Assembly (NCBI GenBank): GCA_014695295.1
Contig: JACJNY010000064.1
Span: forward strand, 1-64,000
Reading direction: 5' to 3'
Origin: Microcoleus sp. FACHB-61
GTDB taxonomy: Bacteria; Cyanobacteriota; Cyanobacteriia; Cyanobacteriales; Microcoleaceae
DNA length: 64,000 nt
In this document: in pieces, positions 35,542 to 43,930 of the stretch
How the letters are laid out: each line of letters opens with the position of its first letter
Numbering within the stretch: the first letter of the stretch is position 1
Notes under the pieces: generated by a model
Told to the model about the DNA's origin: nothing
Database searches by the model: none
What the model saw: the letters and a program-made list of their open reading frames with translations, nothing else
Position numbers and translations under genes: made by a program

Positions 35542-35730
35542 ATGAGCGACAACATCATTACAATTGAACCAGGTAAACGCGGTGGAAAGCCTTGCATCAG
35601 GCGAATGCGAATTACCGTGTAGGATGTGTTGGGTTGGCTGGCTGCGGGAAAGTCTCATGCAGAGATTCTGGACGACTTCCCAGAGTTGACGGAGGAAGAC
35701 ATTAGAGCGTGTTTAAAATTCCGCGATTGA
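35542..35730 (+). pseudogene. DUF433 gene with in-frame amber codon
   Basis: Reading from 35542 gives MSDNIITIEPGKRGGKPCI then RRMRITV, a stop (TAG at 35620-35622), then DVLGWLAAGKSHAEILDDF and PELTEEDIRACLKFRD. Family members usually have Tyr at the stop position (RITVYDVLGWL), so one base change created TAG. The C-terminus is also shorter than usual. DUF433 proteins are often VapB-like antitoxins with a DUF5615 PIN-type partner, which is absent here. It is likely a dead orphan antitoxin. Confidence 0.75.
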
Positions 35731-35781
35731 AATCGCTTAAGAGTCAAGCGAAGTCTGCCTCCGCCGACTATGAATTTGGTT

Positions 35782-37353
35782 TTAACCGCGATGCCAGATA
35801 GTTGTACCATCCTTTTGATCTATTAAAGTAATTCCCTTGTCTTTAAGTTCGTTGCGAATTCTATCGCCCTCAGCAAAATCCCTAGCTTTCCGAGCATCTT
35901 TCCGCTGCTGAATCATCACCTCAATCTCCCCATCACTCAAACCACCAACAGCATCATTGCTGTCACCTTCCGGCTGAACCTCTAAACCCAAAACCCTCGC
36001 CAAAGTCACCAAAGTCACCCATTTTTTCTGCAACAATTCCGGCGAAATTTCTGTTTTGCCTTGATGCACTAAAACATTGCCTTCCTTAGCCAATTCCTTA
36101 GCCAATTCAAACAAAACAGTCACGGCGCCGGGAGTATTGAAATCATTGTCCATTGCTGATTGAAATTGCTGCACAGCTTTGCTATCCTGTCCAGTTTCCT
36201 CAACGTCCCAATTCAGTTGAGAACCGTATCTGAGGCCAAACAGCAAACCTTCGTTGATGGTATTCCAGCCATTTCGAGCGCTAGCGATCGCCTCTTCGGT
36301 AAAATCAATTTGGCTGCGGTACTGCGCCATGAATACAAACAGCCTCACCGCCATCGGTTCCACCGCCTTTGACTTCTCGCTTCCTTCATTCTTACTCCCC
36401 CCCTTACCAAGGGAGTCTTCATTCTTACTCCCCCCTTGACCAAGGGGGGGCTGGGGAGGGTTAGATTCCAAATCGCTCGACCAATTCCCATCCAACAAAT
36501 CGCGAATTGTAATAAAATTGTGCAAAGATTTCGACATCTTTTTGCCGTTGACAGTCACAAAAGCATTGTGCATCCAATAATTAGCAAGTGGCTTGCCAGT
36601 CGCGGCTTCAGATTGAGCAATTTCGTTTTCGTGGTGCGGAAAAGTTAAATCGGAACCGCCGCAGTGAATGTCAATTGTTTCGCCCAAGCAATCGCGCACC
36701 ATCGCCGAACATTCGATGTGCCATCCGGGGCGACCTTTTCCCCAAGATGACTCCCAAGCAGGTTCTCCCGGTTTAGCCATTTTCCACAGGGCAAAATCAG
36801 AGGGATCTTGCTTTTTTTGAGCTCCTATTTCTGCGGTTTCCAATCTACCGCTAGCCCCGGCTTGCATTTCTTCCAACTTGCGGCCCGAAAGTTTTCCGTA
36901 ATCGGCAAACTGCCTCACCTTGTAGTAAACGTCGCCGCCGGAAGCATAGGTATAACCTTTATTTTCTAATTCGTGAATCAGCCGTTTAATGCCATCGATT
37001 GTATGGGTGGCGCGGGGATATTCATCGGCCCTGAGAATATTCAACTTGCCCATATCTGCAAAATATTCATCGATGAAGCGTTCCGCCACGGCTTCCATTG
37101 TGGAATTGGTTTCGCGGGCGCGATCGAGAATTTTGTCGTCAATATCTGTAAAATTCTGCACGTAGCGCACATCGTATCCCCGCCACATCAGATAACGCCG
37201 CACCATGTCCCACACAATGTAAGCGCGGGCGTGGCCCACGTGGCAGTAATCGTATACCGTAACGCCGCAGCAATACATCCGCACCTTTCGTGGTTCGAGG
37301 GGTTCAAAAGGTGATTCGCGACGGGTCAAGCTGTTGTAAAGCGTTAGAGTCAT
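35782..37353 (-). CDS. cysS: Cysteinyl-tRNA synthetase with a repeat-derived insertion
   Basis: The enzyme charges tRNA(Cys) with cysteine. Signature motifs are [15 protein letters not shown] (HVGH at residues 38-41) and KMSKS at 272-276. The zinc ligands C29, C215, H240 and E244 are present. At 523 residues it is longer than normal because residues about 290-331 between IRDLLDGNW and VEPMAVRLF are a low-complexity segment containing [15 protein letters not shown] and a second GKGGSKNEG. This segment is coded by the genome's palindromic GGGG-rich repeat (36361-36486), in frame. The enzyme should still fold if the insert is a surface loop. Confidence 0.95.
   Translation of the reverse strand: MTLTLYNSLTRRESPFEPLEPRKVRMYCCGVTVYDYCHVGHARAYIVWDMVRRYLMWRGYDVRYVQNFTDIDDKILDRARETNSTMEAVAERFIDEYFADMGKLNILRADEYPRATHTIDGIKRLIHELENKGYTYASGGDVYYKVRQFADYGKLSGRKLEEMQAGASGRLETAEIGAQKKQDPSDFALWKMAKPGEPAWESSWGKGRPGWHIECSAMVRDCLGETIDIHCGGSDLTFPHHENEIAQSEAATGKPLANYWMHNAFVTVNGKKMSKSLHNFITIRDLLDGNWSSDLESNPPQPPLGQGGSKNEDSLGKGGSKNEGSEKSKAVEPMAVRLFVFMAQYRSQIDFTEEAIASARNGWNTINEGLLFGLRYGSQLNWDVEETGQDSKAVQQFQSAMDNDFNTPGAVTVLFELAKELAKEGNVLVHQGKTEISPELLQKKWVTLVTLARVLGLEVQPEGDSNDAVGGLSDGEIEVMIQQRKDARKARDFAEGDRIRNELKDKGITLIDQKDGTTIWHRG
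36361..36486 (-). repeat. Palindromic repeat captured inside cysS
   Basis: Two copies of a TTCTTACTCCCCCCTTG-type sequence with opposing CAAGGGGGG stretches are read as [14 protein letters not shown] and [10 protein letters not shown] related core occurs in the MITE-like element at 32406-32507. The length keeps the reading frame. Confidence 0.8.
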
Positions 37354-38143
37354 TCGATTTTAGATTTTAGATTTTAGATTTTAGATTTTACAAGATTTAC
37401 GCAGAACCTCTAGGTGTAGGGTGCTCCGTGCGCACCTTATCTGTATAGGTAGTGCGTCAAACCCTTTTTGCGTCCAGGACTTTTGGTTTGTAGCTGCGAT
37501 CGCCCGTTAGCGAAGCTTGTACAAGAGGATCGCCCAACTGCCAGCCTAGGAAATTTTGTACGAAATCTCCTCTATCCATAGTACCGCCCCGGCCGACTCC
37601 ATCTCACATCTAATTCATGTCATGGAATCTTGACAATAGTTGCAGCGACGATCCCCACAAGCGCTTAATTGTCAAGATTCCCTGACATATTGATCCCCAA
37701 AATCACGAAAATGCGTATAAGTACCCAGGATTGAGGCAAAAGACCCCTTGACCCGATCGCAACTTGTCTGCAACATTAAGTCATGACAAAGCGATCCCAA
37801 AGAAATGCTTTGATTAAGCAGCCCTGGGAGTCGAATAGCGCGTGTGCTGCCAGCACAGCGTTGCTAGCAGCACCGATCGCACTCACAAAATCGATCTTGT
37901 CAATCAAGAATCGACAGAAAAGTTTTATTTAGATCGGACGGTGCGCGCCGAAGCCAAGAAGTCACAACCCCCGATCGCATTGGGGACAAGACAAGCTAAA
38001 AAAAATCAAGGCTTCAAAGGTTGGAGAGATGTGGAAGCTCGATCGTATTTGCATTTAAAAGAGTTTCTAACTCAAAAAGTCAACACATTTGTGTTGAAAC
38101 GAAAAATCTAACCCGCCATCCCAAATTAGTGGAGAACAAACTC
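37354..38143. other. Long gene-free region with inverted repeats
   Basis: The 790-bp region has an ATTTTAG heptamer run at its left edge (37356-37391) and a 20-bp inverted repeat (37618-37637 with 37668-37687). A frame at 37842-38111 has no ribosome site or family match. The right part must be the leader and promoter of the DUF4912 gene. Confidence 0.5.
37618..37687. repeat. 20-bp inverted repeat TGTCATGGAATCTTGACAAT
   Basis: The right arm (37668-37687) matches the left (37618-37637) with one mismatch and a 30-base spacer. It could be an operator for a dimeric regulator or an RNA hairpin. No partner copy was seen elsewhere in the window. Confidence 0.65.
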
Positions 38144-39496
38144 ATGGCAAAAGAACGCCCACCATTAGAAGAGATGACTTTGCGACAACTCCGCAGAGTT
38201 GCTAGCGAATGTGGAGTCTCTCGCTACAGCCGGATGCGGAAATCGCAACTTCTGGCATCAATTCAAGAAATTCAGCGCACCAAATTTTCATACAGTCCAT
38301 CTCGCAAACTAGAGGCACAAGAAGCAGTGGAAGCAGCAAAGTTTGAACTCGGTCAAGAAGATAGAACCGGCGGTTCTTTGTCATCTGTAGATGAAGGTTT
38401 AGCAGATTTGCCCAACGGCTACGGCGAAAGCCGCGTTGTTTTAATGCCCCGCGACCCAGAATGGGCCTACACTTACTGGGATATTCCCAACGATCGCAAA
38501 GAAGAATTGCGCCGCCAAGGAGGACAGCAACTCGCCCTGCGGATCTACGACGTTACAGATGTTAACCTCGACAACCAAAGCCCGCACAGCATTCAAGAAT
38601 ATCCCTGCGACGAACTGGCGCGGGAATGGTACGTGCCAATCCCCGTGAGCGATCGCGACTACGCCATCGACATCGGCTACCGCTGTGCAGACGGCCGCTG
38701 GCTGGTATTAGCTCGATCGGCCCAAGTTCGCGTTCCTCCCGTCTATCCCAGCGACTGGATTGAAGATCAATTCATCACCCTCGACTGGGAAGAAGAATTG
38801 CAGGGCAAAACCTTCGCCGAACTGGTTCCTCCAGCCAAGAAAATCGCACAACAAGCATCCAATGGCAATGGTTACAGCACCAGCAACGCCATCTACGAAC
38901 AAATCTTCGGCATGGCAGAATCTGCAGAATCCCTGCGCGTAGCGGGTTCTGTCTTCGGTTCCATGCAGCACGTCGCCGGTTCCGTCCAGCAAGTCGGCAT
39001 CCACGAACAAGCTCTCAGCTCCTACGTGTTCCCCTCCGGCGTCGGAATGTGGGCAGCCCCCGCCATGTCCGGCCTCACAATGTCGGGTGTCGGTATGTCG
39101 GGTGTCGGTATGTCCGGCCTCACAATGTCGGGTGTCGGTATGTCCGGCCTCACCATGTCGGGTTTTGGTATGTCGGGTGTCGGTATGTCGGGAGTTGGCT
39201 TCGCCGCCCCGATGCGCCCCCGCCAGTTCTGGTTAGTTGCTGACGCCGAACTGATCGTCTACGGCGCCACCGAGCCCGACGCCACCGTCTACGTAGGCGG
39301 ACAGCCGATCAAACTCAATGCTGACGGCACTTTCCGCTTCCAAATGTCTTTCCAAGACGGCTTAATCGACTATCCGATTTTTGCAGTAGCAGCCGACGGC
39401 GAACAAAACCGCGCCATCCACATGAAATTCGAGCGCGAAACTCCAGAACGCCACACCAATACCAAGGAAGATGCTGTTGTGGAATGGTTGGGCTAA
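38144..39496 (+). CDS. DUF4912 protein with Rho-N-like start and MSG repeats
   Basis: This 450-residue protein begins with a Rho-N/SAP-like segment (EEMTLRQLRRVASECGVSRYSRMRKSQLL, about residues 8-36), which can bind nucleic acid. A DUF4912 domain follows at about 88-205, with RDPEWAYTYWDIPNDRKEEL and YAIDIGYRCADGRW. A repeat of nine 5-residue units MSGVG or MSGLT occupies residues 308-352. A Gly/Val-type beta domain ends the protein (EPDATVYVGGQPIKLNADGTF). GGAG 8 bases upstream fixes the start at 38144. Function unknown; DUF4912 is widespread in cyanobacteria and Firmicutes. Confidence 0.85.
   Translation: MAKERPPLEEMTLRQLRRVASECGVSRYSRMRKSQLLASIQEIQRTKFSYSPSRKLEAQEAVEAAKFELGQEDRTGGSLSSVDEGLADLPNGYGESRVVLMPRDPEWAYTYWDIPNDRKEELRRQGGQQLALRIYDVTDVNLDNQSPHSIQEYPCDELAREWYVPIPVSDRDYAIDIGYRCADGRWLVLARSAQVRVPPVYPSDWIEDQFITLDWEEELQGKTFAELVPPAKKIAQQASNGNGYSTSNAIYEQIFGMAESAESLRVAGSVFGSMQHVAGSVQQVGIHEQALSSYVFPSGVGMWAAPAMSGLTMSGVGMSGVGMSGLTMSGVGMSGLTMSGFGMSGVGMSGVGFAAPMRPRQFWLVADAELIVYGATEPDATVYVGGQPIKLNADGTFRFQMSFQDGLIDYPIFAVAADGEQNRAIHMKFERETPERHTNTKEDAVVEWLG
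39065..39199 (+). repeat. 15-bp coding minisatellite, nine units
   Basis: Nine units of ATGTCGGGTGTCGGT or close variants encode MSGVG/MSGLT/MSGFG in the DUF4912 gene. Near identity of units at the DNA level implies recent expansion by slippage or recombination, without changing the frame. Confidence 0.9.
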
Positions 39497-39628
39497 TCGC
39501 TCGCGGTCGATCGCTCAGCGGGCGATCGTGCAGGTTTGTGCCAATTTTTTAACCATCACAAGGCATAGCCTGAGCAGATCCTGATTTGTTAAGGTTAATT
39601 CCAGACAACAACCCATAACACCCCCTAT

Positions 39629-39664
39629 ACACCGTCCTCCTATTTTGAGGAGCGGTGTTTTTTG
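39629..39664 (+). terminator. Intrinsic terminator after DUF4912 gene
   Basis: ACACCGTCCTC and GAGGAGCGGTGT form a stem with a TATTTT-type loop, followed by TTTTTTG. It lies 130 bases after the stop. Confidence 0.8.
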
Positions 39665-39734
39665 TATTTAGGACTTACTTAAAAACCGGGTTTTTATAGT
39701 AGAATAGCTCGTCGATCTGGCGATCGACAAAAGT

Positions 39735-39888
39735 TATACCAATTCTTAAAAGTATGGATAAATATAGATTTTATGCGAGCATCTGTAGGGACTTAGGCTA
39801 AGCCTCAGTCCGGCGCGGGACTCTGCGAGTTTTTTTAATAATTGCGATAAAATTGATGATTGTAGCAAGACTTTTTTAAATTGGTATA
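39735..39888. repeat. MITE-like repeat with TATACCAATT ends
   Basis: The unit begins TATACCAATTCTTAAAAG and ends with the near-complementary CTTTTTTAAATTGGTATA. It is 154 bp and its middle shares GCATCTGTAGGGACTTAGGC with family A. It abuts the next unit and shares TATA with it. Confidence 0.75.
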
Positions 39889-39982
39889 GCCGTGTTCACT
39901 TGAGTGAATTACAGATATCCGGCACAGGGCTTAGGCTTGACCGAAGTCCCTACTTTATTTCATCCCATTGACAACTGCTATA
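39885..39982. repeat. MITE-like repeat, family A copy 2
   Basis: This 98-bp unit has terminal inverted repeats TATAGC(C/A)GT. Its reverse complement aligns over its whole length with 5392-5489, including GATGAAATAAAGTAGGGACT. Equal lengths and matching ends show common origin. Confidence 0.8.
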
Positions 39983-40198
39983 TTAGACAATTCTCTCAAT
40001 ATCTCTCTAGATAGATGTTCACTTAACTCGCTATCGGGATGGTTAAATCAAAATTTGCACTTTTCACTCAAGCATTATTAAGTAAGCTAAAGTTTACTTG
40101 AACTTTTATTGCACAAACTGGCTAAATTCAGCGAAACAAAAGAAAGCAGATGATTATGAGCGAAATAAGGCGATCGCACCGCCATTTCTCAAAAGCAA

Positions 40199-41515
40199 AT
40201 GCAAGAAATAAATTCCCCGCAGCAACCAAGCCAGAAGCGTCCCCGTCTTTTAGCCTTATTCGCTGTCACATTAGTCGCCATTTTACTTTTATTGATTCTG
40301 CCGGCACTGACTAAACAGCCAGTCGTGCTCACCATGTTAATGCAAGCCCAAGACATTACAAACTGGAAACCCTTTGTCAAAGAATTTGAACAGAAAAACC
40401 CCGACATTCGCATCAACCTCATAGAAGGGCCTTTTGACACAAACCTCATAGAAAATCTTTACACATCTGCCTTTCTTTTAGGCGAATCGCCCTACGACAT
40501 CATCAACATGGATATTGTCTGGGTTCCCAAATTTGCAGCCGCAGGTTGGGTAAGGGATTTGACAGACAGAATTCCCCCCAAACAACTATCAAAATTCATC
40601 CCAGGTAACGTCGAAGGCGGGCGGTATCGGGGCAAACTTTATCGAATTCCCCACGCTTCCGATGCCGGAATGCTGTATTACCGCAAAGACATTTTAGAAC
40701 AAGCGGGAATTCCAGTGCCGAAAACCTTTGAAGAAATGGTAAAAATCTCTCAAAACTTGCAGAAACAGGGGAAAGCAACTTGGGGTTATCTGTGGCAAGG
40801 CAAACAATACGAGGGAGTATCTGCGATGTTTGTCGAGGTACTCTCGGGTTTCGGCGGCTTTTGGGCAAACCCTCAAACTTTTGAAGTTGGGTTAGATAAA
40901 CCGGAGGCAATTAAAGCAGTTGAATTTCTCAAAAATACGATCGCCTCCGGCATTTCTCCTCCGGGTGTCACCACCTACGGCGAAGAAGAAACCCGGCTTT
41001 TGTTTCAAAACGGCAAAGCGCTGTTTTTGCGAAACTGGCCGTATGTTTGGAAGCTAGCAACTGCCGAAGGATCGAATGTTAGAGGCAAAATTGCGATCGA
41101 GCCAATGCTCAGCAGTACCGGTCAAACAGGCGGTTCCTGCTTGGGCGGCTGGGGCTGGGGAATTGCCAAAACCTCAAAACATCCAGAACAAGCGTGGAAA
41201 GCAATTAAATACCTTACCAGCGAGGAAACCCAGCGCAAATTTATTTTAGAAACCGGTTTGGTTCCCAGTTACAAATCCCTATTTACCAACAAAGAAGTAG
41301 TCGCCAAATATCCCCACTACCCGCAACTGCTAAAAGTAGTGGAACGGCCAGCTTTGCGCCCGCCCCTGGCACAATACGCTCAAGCTTCTGATATTTTGCA
41401 GCGCTATTTGAGTTCAGCTTTTACCGGGAGAATGAGTGCAGAAGAAGCAATGAAAGCAGCAGCTAGCGAAACTCGCAATTTATTAGGCAGTTTTAAACAA
41501 CCCAAAGCTTCGTAA
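40199..41515 (+). CDS. Sugar ABC transporter substrate-binding protein
   Basis: This 438-residue family 1 extracellular solute-binding protein is the capture component of the following permeases. An N-terminal helix at about 17-38 is a signal anchor or uncleaved signal. The mature fold has the ligand-type segments WKPFVKEFEQKNPDIRINL, LYRIPHASDAGMLYYRKDILEQAGI and the C-terminal GLVPSYKSLFTNKEV typical of ABC maltose/trehalose-type receptors. The ligand is probably a disaccharide or glucosylglycerol, but nothing in the sequence settles it. It starts the four-gene cluster and is followed by a 181-bp repeat-bearing spacer. Confidence 0.9.
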   Translation: MQEINSPQQPSQKRPRLLALFAVTLVAILLLLILPALTKQPVVLTMLMQAQDITNWKPFVKEFEQKNPDIRINLIEGPFDTNLIENLYTSAFLLGESPYDIINMDIVWVPKFAAAGWVRDLTDRIPPKQLSKFIPGNVEGGRYRGKLYRIPHASDAGMLYYRKDILEQAGIPVPKTFEEMVKISQNLQKQGKATWGYLWQGKQYEGVSAMFVEVLSGFGGFWANPQTFEVGLDKPEAIKAVEFLKNTIASGISPPGVTTYGEEETRLLFQNGKALFLRNWPYVWKLATAEGSNVRGKIAIEPMLSSTGQTGGSCLGGWGWGIAKTSKHPEQAWKAIKYLTSEETQRKFILETGLVPSYKSLFTNKEVVAKYPHYPQLLKVVERPALRPPLAQYAQASDILQRYLSSAFTGRMSAEEAMKAAASETRNLLGSFKQPKAS

Positions 41516-41529
41516 ATTTGACATCTTGC

Positions 41530-41635
41530 CTCTGTCAGAAACAGGCAAGATGCCTGTTCCACAAAGTGTGATTTTTTTTATTGTGGGGTGGGGATCTTGC
41601 CCGCCCGAACAGGCAAGATGCCTGTTCCACAAAAA
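41530..41635. repeat. Two GGCAAGATGCCTGTTCCACA palindromes
   Basis: Both copies (about 41542-41563 and 41610-41631) read GGCAAGATGCCTGTTCCACA and lie between the binding-protein and first permease genes. Related GAACAGGC elements occur at 46068, 56325, 57230 and 59779. Confidence 0.8.
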
Positions 41636-41696
41636 GTTAATTCAATTGTGGGCCGTTGTTCCTAGCCCGCCCAAAAATAAATTAAAGGTGAGAAAT

Positions 41697-42605
41697 ATGC
41701 AATTAGACAAGATGCGACAGCGCGAACAAAAAACCGGATGGATATTAGTAGCACCAGCTTTAATAATTCTGCTGCTAGTATTTGCTTACCCAATATTGCG
41801 CGCTTTTTGGCTGAGTTTATTCACCCAAAACCTCGGTACAGAATTAAAACTGGTTTTTTCGGGTTTTGCTAACTACAGTCGAATGTTAGGCGACGGGCGT
41901 TTCTGGCAAACTTTAGCCAACACCACAGTATTTACTGTCGCCTCTGTTTTGCTGGAATTAATTCTCGGTATGGGCATTGCCTTAGTCTTAAATCAATCCT
42001 TCGCAGGGCGCGGCATCGTGCGGACAATTTCCCTGCTACCTTGGGCGCTGCCCACTGCATTGATGGGAGTAGCTTGGGCGTGGATTTTTAACGACCAATA
42101 CGGCGTAATTAACGACATTTTGATGCGATTGGGATTGATTCAAAATAGCATTAGCTGGCTGGGAGATCCGACTTTGGCAATGATGGCAGTGATTACAGCG
42201 GATGTGTGGAAAACTACGCCCTTTGTCAGCTTGCTTTTGCTAGCGGGATTGCAATCAATTCCCGGTGATTTGTACGAAGCACACGCGATTGACGGCGCCA
42301 GTAGCTGGCAGAGTTTCCGTCAAGTTACCCTGCCCCTGCTGATGCCGCAAATTGTGATTGCTTTGCTGTTTCGATTTGCTCAATCTTTCGGCATTTTTGA
42401 CTTGATTCAGGTGATGACGGGAGGGGGGCCGGCGGGGGCAACGGAGACGGTTTCTATCTACATTTACAGCACCGTAATGAGGTATTTAGACTTTGGGTAC
42501 GGGGCGGCTTTGGTGGTGTGTACTTTTTTGCTGTTAGTGGCAGCAGTTGCGATCGCCGCTTACCTGTTATCGAGAGTCCGCGTCAATGCAGCCGGAGGAA
42601 AGTAA
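41697..42605 (+). CDS. Sugar ABC transporter permease 1
   Basis: This 302-residue protein is a binding-protein-dependent permease with about six helices (starting GWILVAPALIILLLVFAYPILRAF at residues 13-36). The EAA loop reads EAHAIDGASSWQSFRQVTLPLL (about 212-233), the site that contacts the ATPase. The start at 41697 is chosen because the upstream frame reads through repeat DNA and AGGTGAG lies at the right distance. It forms the membrane pore with the next gene. Confidence 0.94.
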   Translation: MQLDKMRQREQKTGWILVAPALIILLLVFAYPILRAFWLSLFTQNLGTELKLVFSGFANYSRMLGDGRFWQTLANTTVFTVASVLLELILGMGIALVLNQSFAGRGIVRTISLLPWALPTALMGVAWAWIFNDQYGVINDILMRLGLIQNSISWLGDPTLAMMAVITADVWKTTPFVSLLLLAGLQSIPGDLYEAHAIDGASSWQSFRQVTLPLLMPQIVIALLFRFAQSFGIFDLIQVMTGGGPAGATETVSIYIYSTVMRYLDFGYGAALVVCTFLLLVAAVAIAAYLLSRVRVNAAGGK

Positions 42606-42852
42606 GACGATTTTAGATTTGGGATTTTGGATGTTAGATTGCTACACAAGTTAGTTCGCGATCGCACGCCAACCCCAGAAACCCGGTTCCTTCCTATATT
42701 TCTCGTGACAGTCCGCAAAACTGGTAGAAACCGGGTTTCTCGCCCCACAAACCTATTTCTTGAAACTCTTGTGGGGTGTGCAGGAAAGCCCGCCCAAAAA
42801 GTTAAATCTCAATGCAGAACAACTTAGCACGTTCCTTTCATTGGTATAAATT
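42606..42852. other. Spacer with CCCGGTTCC repeats
   Basis: The spacer between the permeases holds two AGAAACCCGGTT-type repeat copies (about 42678 and 42729). No gene is seen. Confidence 0.5.
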
Positions 42853-43716
42853 ATGTCGATCGCCCGCGAACAACCTACCAACAAAACCTTTGACATCCGG
42901 CAATTAATCTTGCCAATATCGGCGATATTAACCGTCGCATATTTCCTCGCACCTATTATCTGGCAGGTGCTAACTTCTTTCAAAGTAAATGCAGATATTT
43001 CGGCGATTCCCAACGTCTACATTCCCACACGAATTACTTTGGATCATTACCTGTCGCTGTTCCAGCGTCGCCCCTTTGGACTTTACATTTTAAATAGCGC
43101 TTTTGTTTCCATTACTTCAACATTGCTGTGTTTAGCAGTAGGCGCTCCCGCAGCTTACGCTTTAGCCAGGTTGCGGCTGTGGGGCGAGAGAATCATCCTG
43201 GCAAGTGTGACGATTGTGACGCTATTTCCGGCGGTGCTGCTATTTTTGGGACTGCTGGAAATTGTCAAAGCTTTGGGTTTAGGGAATAATTATTTAGCAT
43301 TAATTATTCCTTACACCGCGATCAATCTGCCGCTGACAATTTTGGTGATGCGGAGTTTCTTTCAACAGTTGCCAAAAGATTTGGAAGATGCTGCTAAAGT
43401 AGACGGATACAACACTTTTCAAATGCTGTGGCAAATCGTGCTACCGATGACATTTCCCGCGTTAGTCACAACCGGAATTTTGACATTTATTTCAGCTTGG
43501 AACGAGTTTATATTTGCACTAACATTTATGACTCGCGAATCTCTAAAAACAATCCCCGTCGCCACGGCTCAACTCAGCGGCACGTCAGTCTTTGAGATTC
43601 CTTACGGGCCGATCGCCGCAGCTACCGTTTTGGGAACTTTGCCCTTGGTTTTTCTGGTTTTGGTGTTCCAGCGGCGCATTGTTCAGGGTTTAACTGCGGG
43701 GGCGGTAAAAGGATAA
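42853..43716 (+). CDS. Sugar ABC transporter permease 2
   Basis: The 287-residue partner permease has six helices, beginning ILPISAILTVAYFLAPIIWQVL (about 19-40). The EAA motif is EDAAKVDGYNTFQMLWQIVLPM (about 176-197). It pairs with permease 1. Ending GLTAGAVKG is typical of MalG-like proteins. It follows a repeat-filled spacer rather than overlapping, unusual for a transport operon, though co-transcription remains possible. Confidence 0.94.
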   Translation: MSIAREQPTNKTFDIRQLILPISAILTVAYFLAPIIWQVLTSFKVNADISAIPNVYIPTRITLDHYLSLFQRRPFGLYILNSAFVSITSTLLCLAVGAPAAYALARLRLWGERIILASVTIVTLFPAVLLFLGLLEIVKALGLGNNYLALIIPYTAINLPLTILVMRSFFQQLPKDLEDAAKVDGYNTFQMLWQIVLPMTFPALVTTGILTFISAWNEFIFALTFMTRESLKTIPVATAQLSGTSVFEIPYGPIAAATVLGTLPLVFLVLVFQRRIVQGLTAGAVKG

Positions 43717-43930
43717 ATCGATTTTAGATTTTAGATTTTAGATTTTAGATTGAACTGGTTCCTAGGCTCGGCCTGGGAACCGATATCTAGAGGCTCTGCC
43801 TCGCTTGCTTGCGGAGGAAAATTGGAGGCGCAGCCTCCGAATCTGCGTTATCAGCTAGATCCTGGGAACGAGTCAAACAACACAGTCAACAGTCAACAGT
43901 CAACAGTCAACAGTCAACAGTTTAAAAATC
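43717..43930. other. Spacer with heptamer repeats and palindromes
   Basis: It contains the ATTTTAG run (43722-43751), a palindrome GAGGCTCTGCCTC and the CAACAGT heptamer run (43878-43921), all upstream of the ATPase gene. Confidence 0.6.
43878..43921. repeat. Heptamer tandem repeat CAACAGT
   Basis: Six copies of AGTCAAC or CAACAGT end 9 bases before the ATPase ATG at 43931. Confidence 0.88.

Larger units (their letters stand above)
39665..40198. other. Spacer filled by two adjacent MITE-like units
   Basis: The region holds the units at 39735-39888 and 39885-39982 and then about 210 bp upstream of the sugar transporter with no clear gene. Confidence 0.5.

Noticed and set aside
37842-38111. 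89-codon frame upstream of the DUF4912 gene
   Set aside because: No ribosome site or family; composition is like the spacer. It overlaps the leader of the real gene.
39049-39243. Frame with repeated RYVGC units across the minisatellite
   Set aside because: It is the shifted reading of the MSGVG repeat in the DUF4912 gene.
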